From: Ephydatia muelleri
Lineage: Eukaryota > Porifera > Demospongiae > Spongillida > Spongillidae
Assembly: GCA_013339895.1 (NCBI GenBank)
Contig: JABACO010000009.1
Span: 3,159,113 to 3,223,112, forward strand
Direction: 5' to 3'
Length of the DNA: 64,000 bases
In this document: piece after piece, positions 22,893-34,300 of the stretch
Layout: each line of letters starts with the position of its first letter
How positions within the stretch are numbered: the stretch's first letter is position 1
Notes under the pieces: model-generated
Databases searched by the model: none
What the model was told of the DNA's origin: nothing
What the model saw: the letters and a program-made list of their open reading frames with translations, nothing else
Translations under genes and position numbers: made by a program

Positions 22893-25800
22893 CCAAAAAC
22901 CAGCCAGCTACAGCGGAGGTGGGTAGCATTGAAACAAGCTCCGCTACATGGGCACGAGGACTAGTGGAGGGTCGTAAAACGGACATGTTGCTGGACACAG
23001 GCTCCGCAGTGACGATACTCCGCGCCGAAGTGTGGAATGAGTTAAAAGGTGTCGACAGTGGTACACGTGAGTTACAGGTCGTTTCTAAAAGTGTTGTAAC
23101 AGCTGATGGTAGCAGTCTGGAGATGTTGGGGCAGGTCACCCTTTCAGTAGAAATAGGTGGGTTGGTAGGACTGCATCCAATCTTGGTTGCAAAGAGCCTT
23201 ACACAAGAGTGTATATTGGGTGCTGATTTCCTTGTTGCTCATGGCTGTGTACTTGACTACACTACCAAGACATTACTTGCTGGTGGCAAGTTAGTTCCCG
23301 TGCATTGTAAGGGACAATGCGTGTCACCATGTTATCCTGTAATGTGCAGTGCTGTGTTAATGGAAGACACATGCATACAGGAACAATGTGAGATGCAGGT
23401 TCCAGTCAGTCTGACTCTAGGTGAGGGTCTGTGTGCTGTGGCACGTGAAGAGTTCTGTGGTCTGCTGGAACCAGAGCCCCTGTTCATGGAGCGGCATGGA
23501 CTTGCTGTGGCCCACTCTATCTCTCGAAATAAGAATGGTGTCACAATGATACAGATCATGAATCCAAACCCAACAGCCATAAGAGTTCTCAAAGGAGAGA
23601 AGGTGGGAAAGTTTCATTCTGTTGACGAGAGCAAGTGTGTTTGTGTACTGTCAGGCTCCTCCCCAGAAGTAGGTAGCAGATCTCAAGAGAGTCTCGAGAG
23701 CATTATTACCAGCCTAGTCTGCGATGCGGAGGATCTCTCGTCAGAAGAACGGAAACAGCTGAAGGAACTGTTGCACCGATTCTCCGACGTCATATCTTTG
23801 TCCGATTCAGATATTGGGAGAACGGAAATGATTCAACATCATATCAACACAGAGAATGCAAAACCCGTTAAGCAAGCTCCTCGACGGCTACCCTTTCATC
23901 ATCTTAAGGAGGTGAAGAAATTAGTTGAGAGCATGCTTGATAACAATGTAATTGAACCTTCGAATGGGCCGTGGGCGTCGCCAATAGTGTTGGTGAAGAA
24001 GAAAGACGGTTCGACCAGATTTTGTGTTGATTTCCGTCAGTTAAATTCAGTCACCAGGAAGGACGCACATCCCATTCCAAGGATTGACGAGACTTTGGAT
24101 GCACTGCATGGAGCATGTTGGTTTTCAACACTTGACCTGGCCAGTGGCTACTGGCAGGTGAAAGTAGCACCGGAGGATCGAGAGAAGACGGCGTTTACTA
24201 CTCCGTATGGTCTATACCAGTTTTGTGTGATGCCGTTTGGCCTGTGTAATGCACCCAGTACCTTTCAGCGCCTGATGGAACTAGTCCTGGCAGGCCTTCA
24301 TTGGTCTTCTTGCCTCGTATATTTAGACGACATCATTATCTACAGTCGCACAGTCAAAGAACACCTCACAAGGCTGGAAGAGGTACTGGAGAGGTTACAG
24401 GCAGCTGGAATGAAATTGAAGCCTAAAAAGTGCCGACTGCTCGGAAGGTTAATTACCTGGGCTACATAGTTTCCAGTGGCGGAGTGCAAACGGATCCACT
24501 GAAAGTCGAATGCATTCTCAGCTGGCCCTCGCCGACTACCCAGAAAGAGCTAAGACAGTTTCTCGGTCTTGCCTCTTATTATCGGCGATTTGTGAAAGGC
24601 TTCGCCAGCATCGCTGCCCCCCTCAATCACCTGCTGGAAAAGGGTAAGCCATGGGAGTGGACGAAAGTATGTGAACATGCATTTAGTTCCCTGAAGAAAA
24701 TGCTGACAACTTCCCCGATTTTGGCATACCCAGATTTTGAAATAGAATTTACAGTTGATTGCGATGCTAGTGGAGATGGTCTGGGTGCGGTGTTGTCGCA
24801 ATGCATTGGGGGTGGTGAAAATGTGATTTCATATGCAAGCAGATCATTAACGAAGCCTGAAAAGAAGTACTGCGCCACCCGGAAAGAAATGCTAGCGTTG
24901 GTGTGGGCGGTTGGTCAATTCCGTCCATATCTTTTGGGGAGACCATTTACAGTACGGACTGACCACAGTGCTCTTCAGTGGCTCTACTCATTCAAGGAAC
25001 CAGAAGGACAAGTGGCCAGGTGGCTGGAATCGCTTGCAGAATACGAATTCACAGTCCAACATCGTCCCGGGAAGAAGCATACTAATGCTGATGCTTTGTC
25101 TCGCGTACCCTGCCAGGATGCCCCTGCAGTCAATGCCAACAGCATACCTCTGGACCGCACGGATAGCTGGCTGTCACAGCTGTCTAAACGGGAGATTCGT
25201 GAGTTGCAGTCCAGAGGCGAGGGTATAGAACAGGTGATAGAGTGGGTAGAGCATCCAAAAACCCAGCCTCAGCGTTGTCCACCGAGTGCTAGCCATGTGA
25301 TGAAGAGCCTCTGGGCCCAGAAGAAGTACCTAGAAGTAATAGATGGAGTGTTGTATCGGCGTTGGGAAGATGCAGGGGGCGGGGGTTTAAATAAATGTTT
25401 CCAGTTAGTTATTCCACCCAGTTTGGTACCAACTGTACTTGCTGAGCTTCACGACTCTCCTACGGCAGGCCACTTAGGAGTGGGCAAGGTACTGGAAAAG
25501 GTCAGACGTAGATTTTACTGGGTTGGGCAGCGCCGGGATGTGCAGGGATGGTGTGATTCGTGTAATTTGTGTGGGTCGACGAAGTCGCCACCTAAACACC
25601 GTCACGCTCCATTGCAAGCGGACGTTTCTACAACCCCTATGCAACGTGTGGCGATGGATATCCTGGGTCCTCTACCGTTGACACCCCGTTCAAATAAGTA
25701 CGTGTTGGTAATCGGTGATTACTTTACCAAGTGGACGGAAGCGTTTGCTATCCCAGACATGGAGACAGTTACAGTAGCTCGTGTGTTTGTTAATGAGTTT

Positions 25801-26802
25801 GTTTCCAGGTTTGGGGCACCGACACACCTCCATACAGATCAGGGTAGAAGCTTTGAATCATCCCTAATAAAAGAGCTCTGTCAGCTGATGGGAATTGTCA
25901 AGACCAGGACCACGCCCTACCACCCGCAATCAGACGGCATGATTGAGCGTTTCAACAGGACTTTATTGTCGATGTTGAGAATGGCAGCAGTTGATGACGA
26001 AAGCAACTGGGACCTGAAGCTACCGTGCCTTATGTTGGCATATCGGACTAGTGTCCATGAGGCTACCAAACATACACCATTTTCCCTGATGTTTGGCAGA
26101 GAGGTGCAGCTGCCTATCGATGTCATGTTTGGTTTGCCCACAGGTTCTGGTCAGCCTACTAATGTTCCAGTGTATGTTAAGGAATTACGGAAGTGGTTGA
26201 GCGAAGCTTATGAACGTGTACGACAGCACCTTTCTGCTGAGCAGAAAAGACATAAACTGTTGTACGACACAAAGGTTGCAGGTAACCCTTTTGTTAAAGG
26301 GGACAAAGTATGGCTACACAATGCAGCAGTACCACGGGGGTATTCTAAGAAGTTGCATAGATTTTGGAAAGGGCCATACACAGTGGTGGATGTGCTAAAT
26401 AATTGCGTATACAAAATCAAACAAGATGCCAGTCCTCACAAACAGCACACAGTACATTTTGACAGGTTGAAGCCATACTTGCACAGGGTGGAGCATACAG
26501 AAGAAGCAGGTCCTTCACAGCAGGGTGATGTACCAGCTAGGGAGACCATCCCACCGCACGATGTGAATGAAGAAATGTATGACATGGTGGTAGTGCCACA
26601 GAACCAGGCTGCGCAATTAGCACCAGCTGACGAGGAAACTCAACAGCCAGTAGAACATTATCATGAAGACCCAGTAGAGGAAGTTGGTGAGCAGGATGAC
26701 GGTGATGACACAGAGCCTCAACAAGTTGAACAAGTCCCTCTGCGTCGTTCTAGCCGCAGCAGACAGCCTCCAGAAAGGCTTGGAAGTTGGACTTATTTTT
26801 AG
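22832..26802 (+). pseudogene. pol: Gypsy pol: protease, RT, RNase H, integrase; one frameshift
   Basis: The frame runs from the gag overlap to about 24,450, then continues one frame over to 26,802. Protease has LLDTGSAVTI. RT shows FCVDFRQLNS, FSTLDLASGYWQV, MPFGLCNAPSTFQRL and the catalytic YLDD. RNase H has VDCDASGDGLGAVL, the KEMLAL Glu and RTDHSALQW. Integrase has the HHCC finger (H...GHLGV...CDSCNLC) and the D-D-E residues in MDILGP, TDQGRSF and SDGMIERF, followed by a GPY/F-like FWKGPYTVVD. Around 24,445-24,455 one base appears missing, between RT and its connection to RNase H, so full pol would not be made as given. Being a single base in an otherwise undamaged ORF, it could be a sequence error. 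Confidence 0.88.
22838..22844 (+). promoter_or_regulatory. Candidate -1 ribosomal frameshift site (gag-pol)
   Basis: TTTAAAT occurs in the gag frame as T TTA AAT, the X XXY YYZ arrangement required for -1 slippage. Pol is in the -1 frame, and that frame opens just upstream (its preceding stop is TAA at 22,829-22,831), so the heptamer lies two codons into the overlap. A downstream structure was not computed, but the following 40 bases are GC-rich. Confidence 0.65.
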
Positions 26803-26825
26803 CATGACACGTGGACGTGTCCTCT

Positions 26826-26840
26826 TCAAGGAGGGAGCAG
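26826..26840 (+). other. Polypurine tract of the gypsy element
   Basis: AAGGAGGGAGCAG directly precedes the 3' LTR, the expected place for plus-strand priming. Confidence 0.6.
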
Positions 26841-26955
26841 TGTAACGACATCACGTGCTGATCTGCTCTAGAACATTCTTTTATGTTATATAAGAAGTCA
26901 CTTGTATGCATGTAGATGTTCTTCTCATTTACCTATTTCCGGTGTATGCGTTACA
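26841..26955 (+). repeat. 3' LTR of the gypsy element
   Basis: A 115-bp copy of the 5' LTR, with no difference found on reading. It is followed by CGATG, matching the CGAT that precedes the 5' LTR. Confidence 0.93.
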
Positions 26956-27320
26956 CGATGAACAAATAGAACAACGTATTGCTCTACACTCATTTGGCAG
27001 GATGATATCACATTTTGTGTGACGAATTGAGCATCTAACCAATGTTTGGTTATCCAAGAATCCAGCACATGCACCTATGTTAAAAAGAATACACATGACA
27101 GGTAAATGCAAAAAAAAAAAAAAAAGAATCAACATACCAGTAAAACTATGCATGACAAACATTTTTCCCCACATATTTACCAAGCCAGGATCTAGGTTGC
27201 CTATGCAAAGTTTCACTGAATCAAAGAACTGAATAACCTTTAAAACATCCTCCACATTCTTCGTTATGAGAGGCAAGTTAACTCTTTCGTAGGCAAAGCC
27301 AAATATTACGGTAAACATGT

Positions 27321-28894
27321 TGCATGTGCAAAAAAAAAGTGTTGCGTGTTTGCAGGAAAACATAGTTAGCAAACAACTTGCACTATATGACCAGGAAACA
27401 ACTGATCAATATGTTGTTGACTGCAAGTGTTAACTGTTTAGATAAACAGAGTGGCTTTAGTATAGCACCTGCGGTGCAATATTGCTCTGTTGCCCGTAAA
27501 AGAGTTAAAGAATATGGAAGACGGACTGTGATTTATTCTTTTCAGTGCAATCATAGCAGTCCATTGCAGCTGTTCGTTGAAATTCAATGACACAGTGACA
27601 CCAGGGTTGCCATCAACCAAAACTTCAACTTTACTCAAAGTGAGTGGTACTATACATTGCAAATTTTAACCCAATGTAGTGGCAGTGGAAGCACAGACAA
27701 CCGGTGTGAAAGTGAAACAAGAGATGATACACTGCCCTTCATAAATGTGGCTAGTGGAAATGACACTGTAAGTGGAGGTGCATCACTACAGTCAGAGTGT
27801 GTATCTCTGGTAGGACAAAGTGATAAATGGAGCCCAGGAGACACCTGCACAGACAGAAGGGGACGTGGAATGGAGACCATGAGGGTCATAGGCTTTCTCT
27901 GTAGCTGGTCTGTGTATTTCGGAATTCTGCCCAGTCGAAATTTTGATCCACCCATGCCTGAAACAAAGATAATTTGAAGCCATTATCATCTCTGACGTAA
28001 CATAAATTTTTGGTGTCCCTTTCCAGCGTTATATAGTAACCGCACAACGCACTTTGAAGCTATGCCCTGTGTACCAAAGCACTTTTCAGGCCTAGTGGTA
28101 TTGGAAAAAAACATACTCAGGAGGGTCTTGCCGCGCAACCGACCGTCGAAATATCCCTAAGAGGTCACGTAACACATAATCACGTCCTATCAAGCAAGGA
28201 TTAGTTTTAAAACTTATAACTTCCATCAATGCACAATACTACATCAGGAATATACTTAAAGCACAAAAGCGAGGCTAAAGCTTTACCAGGTAACGAGTGG
28301 TTATCTGGAGGCAAAAAAAAATCCATCCTTTCACTACTTTGAAGCGGAAAACTAACGGCTATGCATTAGGCTAACGTAAAAAGAATACATAACTATTCGT
28401 TGACCGCATTATTGCAACGTTTTGTTTTACCTTTTAAGAGATTCAAGCGAAAATCTCAGAGTCCTACTCCAAAAATCCACCCCTTTTCACAAGTTCAGAG
28501 GTGCGATTATCACTACCTCGGATGTTCCGCGCATAGGTATAGTGCACGTGATGCGCTTCCAATCTCCCTACTATACTATCTCTGGTTCAGACCCAGAGTA
28601 CCCATGGAGTGCCACAAGATGGGATGTTGTCCATAACACCCAAAAAACCCACCTGAAAAGCTCAGGGAAGTGAGTTGCACACTCCTCTAGAAGGTCCATT
28701 AAAGGCATTCCTAAGGTCAACCTTGCAGGCAACAAAATCATCATCCTCCCAATGTTCCGAAATACAGCGACACAAACCGTGTATCAAGTTTTCAGCCCCT
28801 GCTGAACAAGCCACACCAAGCTAAAGAGGGCTGAAAAACTCAGATGCTTTGACTCTATATATAGAAATGATGCAGTGACATTTTCCTGTTAATG
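27321..28894. other. No gene supported
   Basis: The segment 27,650-27,960 has open frames on both strands, but neither shows a domain I recognise. The rest (27,960-28,890) has only short frames. This may be the 5' region of the P-like gene or unrelated intergenic DNA. Confidence 0.4.
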
Positions 28895-31262
28895 GCCCGT
28901 GCACAACACGAATTATCGCAAGTATTGTACAATGCAGTTAAAGCCCGTTCTTTCTTCCTTACAAGAGCAGAGGGAGAGAGAGAGGGGGAGGGAGTTGATA
29001 ATCATTACCTAAACGTATACTTATGTTTCGACTCATTTCAGCTTCCACTCTCAGTCAGAAAACGGCTAAACAAATTAATTTGTGGTGCGTGCTGTCAAGA
29101 AAGGCTCACGGCTCCAGCATTTTCCCACATCAATTAAAAAGTGGTAATGATGTAGTACTCCAGAATAATGGCACATCCTCCTCCTTTTTTGACACCATCA
29201 TAATTATATATACACCCTTCTTGCATCCGCCCCTGATAACAAAGAATGACTAGTGATCCAGATGTCGACTGCAATTACTCGGTTACGGAGACGCAGGCGA
29301 ACATTTACGTGGCGACCACGTTAGGGTTCGCTGTCATCGGTTCTCTCGGTTGCATAGCCACAATCGTCATGGTGCTGTTGTCCAAAGCGTATCGGTCCTA
29401 CATCCACCGCCTCACTCTGTACCTGGCGATCAGCAGTCTCTTCGCGGCCCTGTCGACCGGTATCACCGTGTTGCCAGTGGACACCAGCTCCGTTCCCACC
29501 CTTTCGTTGAGACAAGGGTCGGGGTGGAACGACACCTGTGTGACGTTTGCATTTCTGGTTCAGTATTTCATCTTCTCGTCGACCTTCGCAACGCTCTGGA
29601 TATCTTCTAACGTGTTCTCACTGGTCACGTGCCGTATGCTGTTGAATCAGCGGCGGTGCGACATCGCCGGGTTACTCTTTACCTTCGTGTTGCCGTTGCT
29701 CGTGGCTTGGATCCCGTTCATCGGAGACACGTTCGGGCTGACAACGGTGTGGTGCTGGGTGAAAAACAAGTGCTACAAGGGGTCCAAACACTCAATCGGA
29801 TTCCAGTTCGGAGCCACGGTCGGTCCCGTGTTCATCATGTACCTGGGAAGCCTCGTCCTGATCATGATCGTATTCGCCAAGTTCATCGCGGGATTGCTGG
29901 GAAAGCGCGGGAATTTGAGGCACAAGCACTGGGAGGTCCTGAAAGAGCTGATGCCGCTAGTGATCTATGCCCTAGCGTGCTGTGTGGTCTACATGTTCGG
30001 GCTGTTCTCTACTCTCTACTTCGTACTGTACGACAAGTACCACGGAGCCGTGGCGGTGGCCGTGATGACCTGCTCACTGCAAACGGTCCGTTTTCTGCTC
30101 CCGATCGTCGTGCTGCTACAGCCGAGCGTCAAGCATCGCATAGCAGCCACCTACAGGGGCCTGGTCCGAAGGGAGGCGGTGGGCGATAAGGCCGCGACCG
30201 CCAAAGTGGAGGCAGTGGAGGCCCACGAGACCAGCACGTTGATAGTCCCCGATGTAAGGCCATCTGTAGCGGCGGAATTTATTTAGTATATACGTGTAAT
30301 AATGTTGGTGTGACAGGGACAGTACTACAGAGGGCAGAATAGTCGCGAGTTTAAAGAGGCTGTCTTTTTTTAATTTTAATTTCAATTGCATTATACTCGT
30401 AGGCATCGTAGTACTCCATTCCAATGGACCCAACTGCCGGGACTTGGGGCATTCTATCTGCTGCATGAACACTTAAATGTAGGTGCGAAGAGACCCACTA
30501 CGCTGGTGTCCCGTCTGACCATTCCCAAAGTCAGTAGTCATGGCTGAGATTTAAATATGTCCTTGGGTCCAAACTGGCCATGAAGCTGCCGTTTATAATA
30601 CACTAAGTTAAGCCTCTAGCCAGCTGAATCGCTTCGACTTAGTACATCAGGGTCAATGTTGGAGCTATTCTCATACACACCAGCTAAAGCCTTGGATGGC
30701 ATATAGGTAGACATCTAGTTATTTTTATCGGATTGTTTCTGCGAATAGGGCATAGACGTCAGTGATAAATTACAGTAGTCTGTACCCGCAATAGAAATGT
30801 AACTCTTGCATCAGTGCTAATTAAAAATCCACAGATTTACAGCTCCATGACAGACACTCATAGTGCGTAAGAAGCAATGTGTAGAGGACTTTCAGACTTC
30901 TAGAATATAACTGAAAGGAAGTTTAGGTTACTCAAACTACACAGGTCGCCCTTCATTCTATTGACATTGAGGGCCCAGCTTCCGAATGATGGAAAGGGTA
31001 CAAGCAACTCAACTGTTTGCTGGGACCTGCAAAACACCATCATCAATGCAAGAGTAGACTGATCGATTACCGCTAATCGTTAACAGCAACCATTATCATC
31101 ATTACTTATCATTACAGACAATTGCAAGAGCCATCTTAACCAGAGCTTTGTTGTACAATTGTAGAAGTTATTAAACATTATTCCTGAATAACTTATTGCG
31201 CACTAACTCATTGGCGGGCATTTAAAAGCAGCTGTGGGCAAACCGTAGTATGGCGGTTAGGT
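28895..31262 (+). repeat. Segmental duplication, copy 2 (GPCR and flanks)
   Basis: Aligns to 13,415-16,196 through the 5' flank, GPCR exon and 3' flank, with scattered substitutions and small indels. It lacks the 323-bp insertion of copy 1. At its right end it runs directly into the upstream region and first exon of the HERC1-like gene, whereas copy 1 breaks off at the equivalent point. Confidence 0.88.
29246..30286 (+). CDS. 7TM receptor, cAMP-receptor/GPR157-like, copy 2
   Basis: A single-exon ORF of 346 aa with the same ATG context (AACAAAGAATGACTAGTG) as copy 1. The seven membrane spans and extracellular cysteines are conserved. Differences cluster in extracellular loops (SSVPTLSL versus SSVHRFSL; KNKCYKGSKHS versus KDRCYKGPDYS) and in the cytoplasmic tail, where copy 2 reads RREAVGDKAAT and ends PSVAAEFI. 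Concentration of changes in loops could reflect altered ligand recognition, or simply weaker constraint. The gene lies about 1.07 kb upstream of the HERC1-like start on the same strand. Confidence 0.85.
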   Translation: MTSDPDVDCNYSVTETQANIYVATTLGFAVIGSLGCIATIVMVLLSKAYRSYIHRLTLYLAISSLFAALSTGITVLPVDTSSVPTLSLRQGSGWNDTCVTFAFLVQYFIFSSTFATLWISSNVFSLVTCRMLLNQRRCDIAGLLFTFVLPLLVAWIPFIGDTFGLTTVWCWVKNKCYKGSKHSIGFQFGATVGPVFIMYLGSLVLIMIVFAKFIAGLLGKRGNLRHKHWEVLKELMPLVIYALACCVVYMFGLFSTLYFVLYDKYHGAVAVAVMTCSLQTVRFLLPIVVLLQPSVKHRIAATYRGLVRREAVGDKAATAKVEAVEAHETSTLIVPDVRPSVAAEFI

Positions 31263-31352
31263 AGCAAGAATTATCTTTGTTCGAAGAAGTTGCAACTACA
31301 TGTGCGCCGAATTAAGTATTTTAATTCAAATTCGCGGTACAAGCATACCACT

Positions 31353-34300
31353 ATGGCACAGATAAAGATAACAGCGAGAGAGAGTAATAACCCACGATGG
31401 GTGTCATGCGATTTGACACAGATTTTCGACAGTCACGCCTTGGGGAGGCTACTGGAAGACATCACATCCCAGAACGAAGTAAAATTCGTTGACGAGAAGT
31501 CAGTTCTCAGGGCCTACGAGTTCCCGGACTTTTCTGCAAGCCCCCTCTCGACAGCCGCCATGACCCACATAGCCCAAGACCTCTCTCAGAATATTGCCAG
31601 AGCAGTGTCCTCGGTAGCGGAGACCCCCGCGCTTATACTCATGAAGAGGCAGAGCTTGGTTTGGCGGAGAGTGGTCAGCGCTCGTGAGCAACACACCTAT
31701 TCAGAGGGCAACATGAAACGCGCCCTAGCCGCTGTGCAAGGCACGGAGGCGGGAGGAGGAGGGAGCGTCGACGACAGGAAACAGTCTGATGTAACGGAAC
31801 CGTTGTTAGACTCCCCCGAAAAAAGAACGGGCAATGACGTACTGGTCGAACTGGGCGTGAAAACGGGACTGACCGTAGTCTTCGCTCTCCTGAGGCAGTC
31901 CTGGTCTCAGCTGACGTGGCAGAGGCTCATTGAGCAGCAGCTGCCTTCGGGGTCTTACCCGCGCAGCTTGCCACAACCAAGCTTGCCAAACGAAGTCCTT
32001 CGCTCTGTGCTTCTGGTGTTGAAGGGCATCCCACCCCTCTCTCTGTCCAACTTAAAGTCATTCAACAACCTGAGTGCCTGCTGCCTGGAGCAGTCGACGG
32101 AATTCCTGTACTCCATAGCCCAGGCCGACGCGTGTGTCGACCGGGAGGGGAAGAGGCTTGCGTGCGAGATCATGCTGACCCTAGTTCTGCAGCAGGGCAC
32201 CCTGGGAGGTGTGTTGACGTGGGTGGAGAGGATGCTGTCGTGCTTGGCTGGCTATCTGGCGACGGGGGGAAAGGAGGTACAGAGTCAGCCCTGTGCGCTC
32301 TCCATGGAGTCCTGCCTTGAAGCAGTGGAAGAGATAAGGAAGAGGACAGTGAGTATTTTTTCCTGTCCAAACATACATTTTGAGGGTCTGTTTAATCTTT
32401 TTAAAATTGAATTTTAAAGCTAAATAACTGACTAGGTAGTAACGGCAAGGTATGTCTGTTCATTAAATGTACACCATTTTGCCTTGCTTTTTACAAAATG
32501 TGTTATTTGAGTGCGATGTTGCTTTCCCTGCAGCGACTGCATGGTGCAGTGATCCACGGGAGCCCAAGACCGTTTGCTCCTCAAGAGCGCACTCCAGAAG
32601 GTCACGTGATGCTGATAGATTTTCTGTTACACCTCTGTGACGAGGTAACCATTGTAATGGGAAGGCTGCCATGAGCCATATTGGATCATTGGTATATTTG
32701 CTTCTGTGTTAGCAAGGTACATGTAGGATATGGCCTTCTACTTTGTTTGCTTAGCAAAGGTGTAGCCTGGAGGTAGGCTATTGTGGTTCATTGGTGCTCA
32801 GTGTAATAAGATGTGGCATCACATTAACACCTACTGGTGTCACAGTAACACCTACTTGTACCACACTAACACCAACTGGTGTCACAGTCACACTCACCCC
32901 TTTCGTGTTGTTTGGAAGGTCAGAGTATGTTTATACACTTGCCAGCTTAGCATTGTTGGATTGTTGAATACGTTGTGTGAACTCCCCCACTCCTAAATGT
33001 GATGACAGAAGACAATGGGCTGACAGTATACTTCTTAATTCTGGTGCATCAGCTTATATTTTTGTTTGTGGATTTACAATAATAATTGTAAGCCTGTGCA
33101 TTTGATGTCACTATAGCCAGCCTAATTATTTAATTCATTTTGTAAAAGATGTAAGGGCGCAGATCTCTTGGGTAGAGATGAGTCGCCTCCATTAGCACCC
33201 CATATCTTCATTATACCTCCATGCTCATGGTTTAGTGAAGCATTTGGGCTCAGCTGCACCTTCCCTTACATGTAGCTCTCTCACATCTCTGCTGCCCTTC
33301 CCTTACATGTAGCTCTCTCACATCTCTGCTGCCCTTCCCTTACATGTAGCTCTCTCACATCTCTGCTGCCCTTCCCTTACATGTAGCTCTCTCACATCTC
33401 TGCTGCCCTTCCCTTACATGTAGCTCTCTGCTGCCTTCCCTTACATGTAGCTCTCTCACATCTCTGCTGCCCTTCCCTTACATGTAGCTCTCTCACATCT
33501 CTGCTGCCCTTCCCTTACATGTAGCTCTCTCACATCTCTGCTGCCCTTCCCTTACATGTAGCTCTCTCACATCTCTGCTGCCCTTCCCTTACATGTAGCT
33601 CTCTCACATCTCTGCTGCCCTTCCCTTACATGTAGCTCTCCTCGCATCTCTGGTGCCCTTCCCTTACATGTAGCTCTCTCACATCTCTGCTGCCCTTCCC
33701 TTACATGTAGCTCTCTCGCATCTCTGCTGCCCTTCCCTTACATGTAGCTCTCTCACATCTCTGCTGCCCTTCCCTTACATGTAGCTCTCTCGCATCTCTG
33801 CTGCCCTTCCCTTACATGTAGCTCTCTCGCATCTCTGCTGCCCTTCCCTTACATGTAGCTCTCTCACATCTCTGCTGCCCTTCCCTTACATGTAGCTCTC
33901 TCGCATCTCTGCTGCCCTTCCTTTACATGTAGCTCTCTCACATCTCTGCTGCCCTTCCCTTACATGTAGCTCTCTCACATCTCTGCTGCCCTTCCCTTAC
34001 ATGTAGCTCTCTCACATCTCTGCTGCCCTTCCCTTACATGTAGCTCTCTCACATCTCTGCTGCCCTTCCCTTACATGTAGCTCTCTCGCATCTCTGCTGC
34101 CCTTCCCTTACATGTAGCTCTCTCACATCTCTGCTGCCCTTCCCTTACATGTAGCTCTCTCGCATCTCTGCTGCCCTTCCCTTACATGTAGCTCTCTCGC
34201 ATCTCTGCTGCCCTTCCCTTACATGTAGCTCTCTCGCATCTCTGCTGCCCTTCCCTTACATGTAGCTCTCTCGCATCTCTGCTGCCCTTCCTTTACATGT

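Larger units (their letters stand above)
21899..26955 (+). mobile_element. Ty3/gypsy LTR retrotransposon, near-complete
   Basis: Two 115-bp LTRs (TG...CA) flank gag and pol regions. They look identical base for base, suggesting recent insertion. The 4-bp repeat CGAT lies on both sides (21,895-21,898 and 26,956-26,959). The domain order is Gag with zinc knuckle, protease, reverse transcriptase, RNase H, integrase, which defines Ty3/gypsy. No envelope ORF is present. A single-base lesion interrupts pol. The element lies in the P-like transposase gene in the opposite orientation to it. Confidence 0.93.
18590..27320 (-). pseudogene. P-element/THAP9-like transposase gene, decayed and split by a gypsy insertion
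   Basis: Scattered minus-strand exons, read from high to low coordinate, fit one family: a VNLPLITKNVEDVLKVIQFF segment near 27,250; a CSICSS zinc-knuckle-like piece ending at the gypsy insertion (26,956); MDEMYIREDIVYEKHSGW at about 21,130-21,185; MVRGLFTKMQFPYAQFPSSH near 20,970; then PLERFFGFQRQRGDVNDNPN near 19,860. The acidic MDEM motif and the NPN C-terminal block recall P-element/THAP9-type transposases. No N-terminal THAP zinc finger was found. Decay signs: a frameshift near 20,040 and another near 18,985 (TAA then GYVPRALKKKL in a different frame). Intron positions cannot all be fixed. Family assignment is moderate. Confidence 0.5.

Noticed and set aside
27650-27977. Open frames of about 100 codons on both strands
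   Set aside because: No motif, no clear splice partners, and equal support for both strands.
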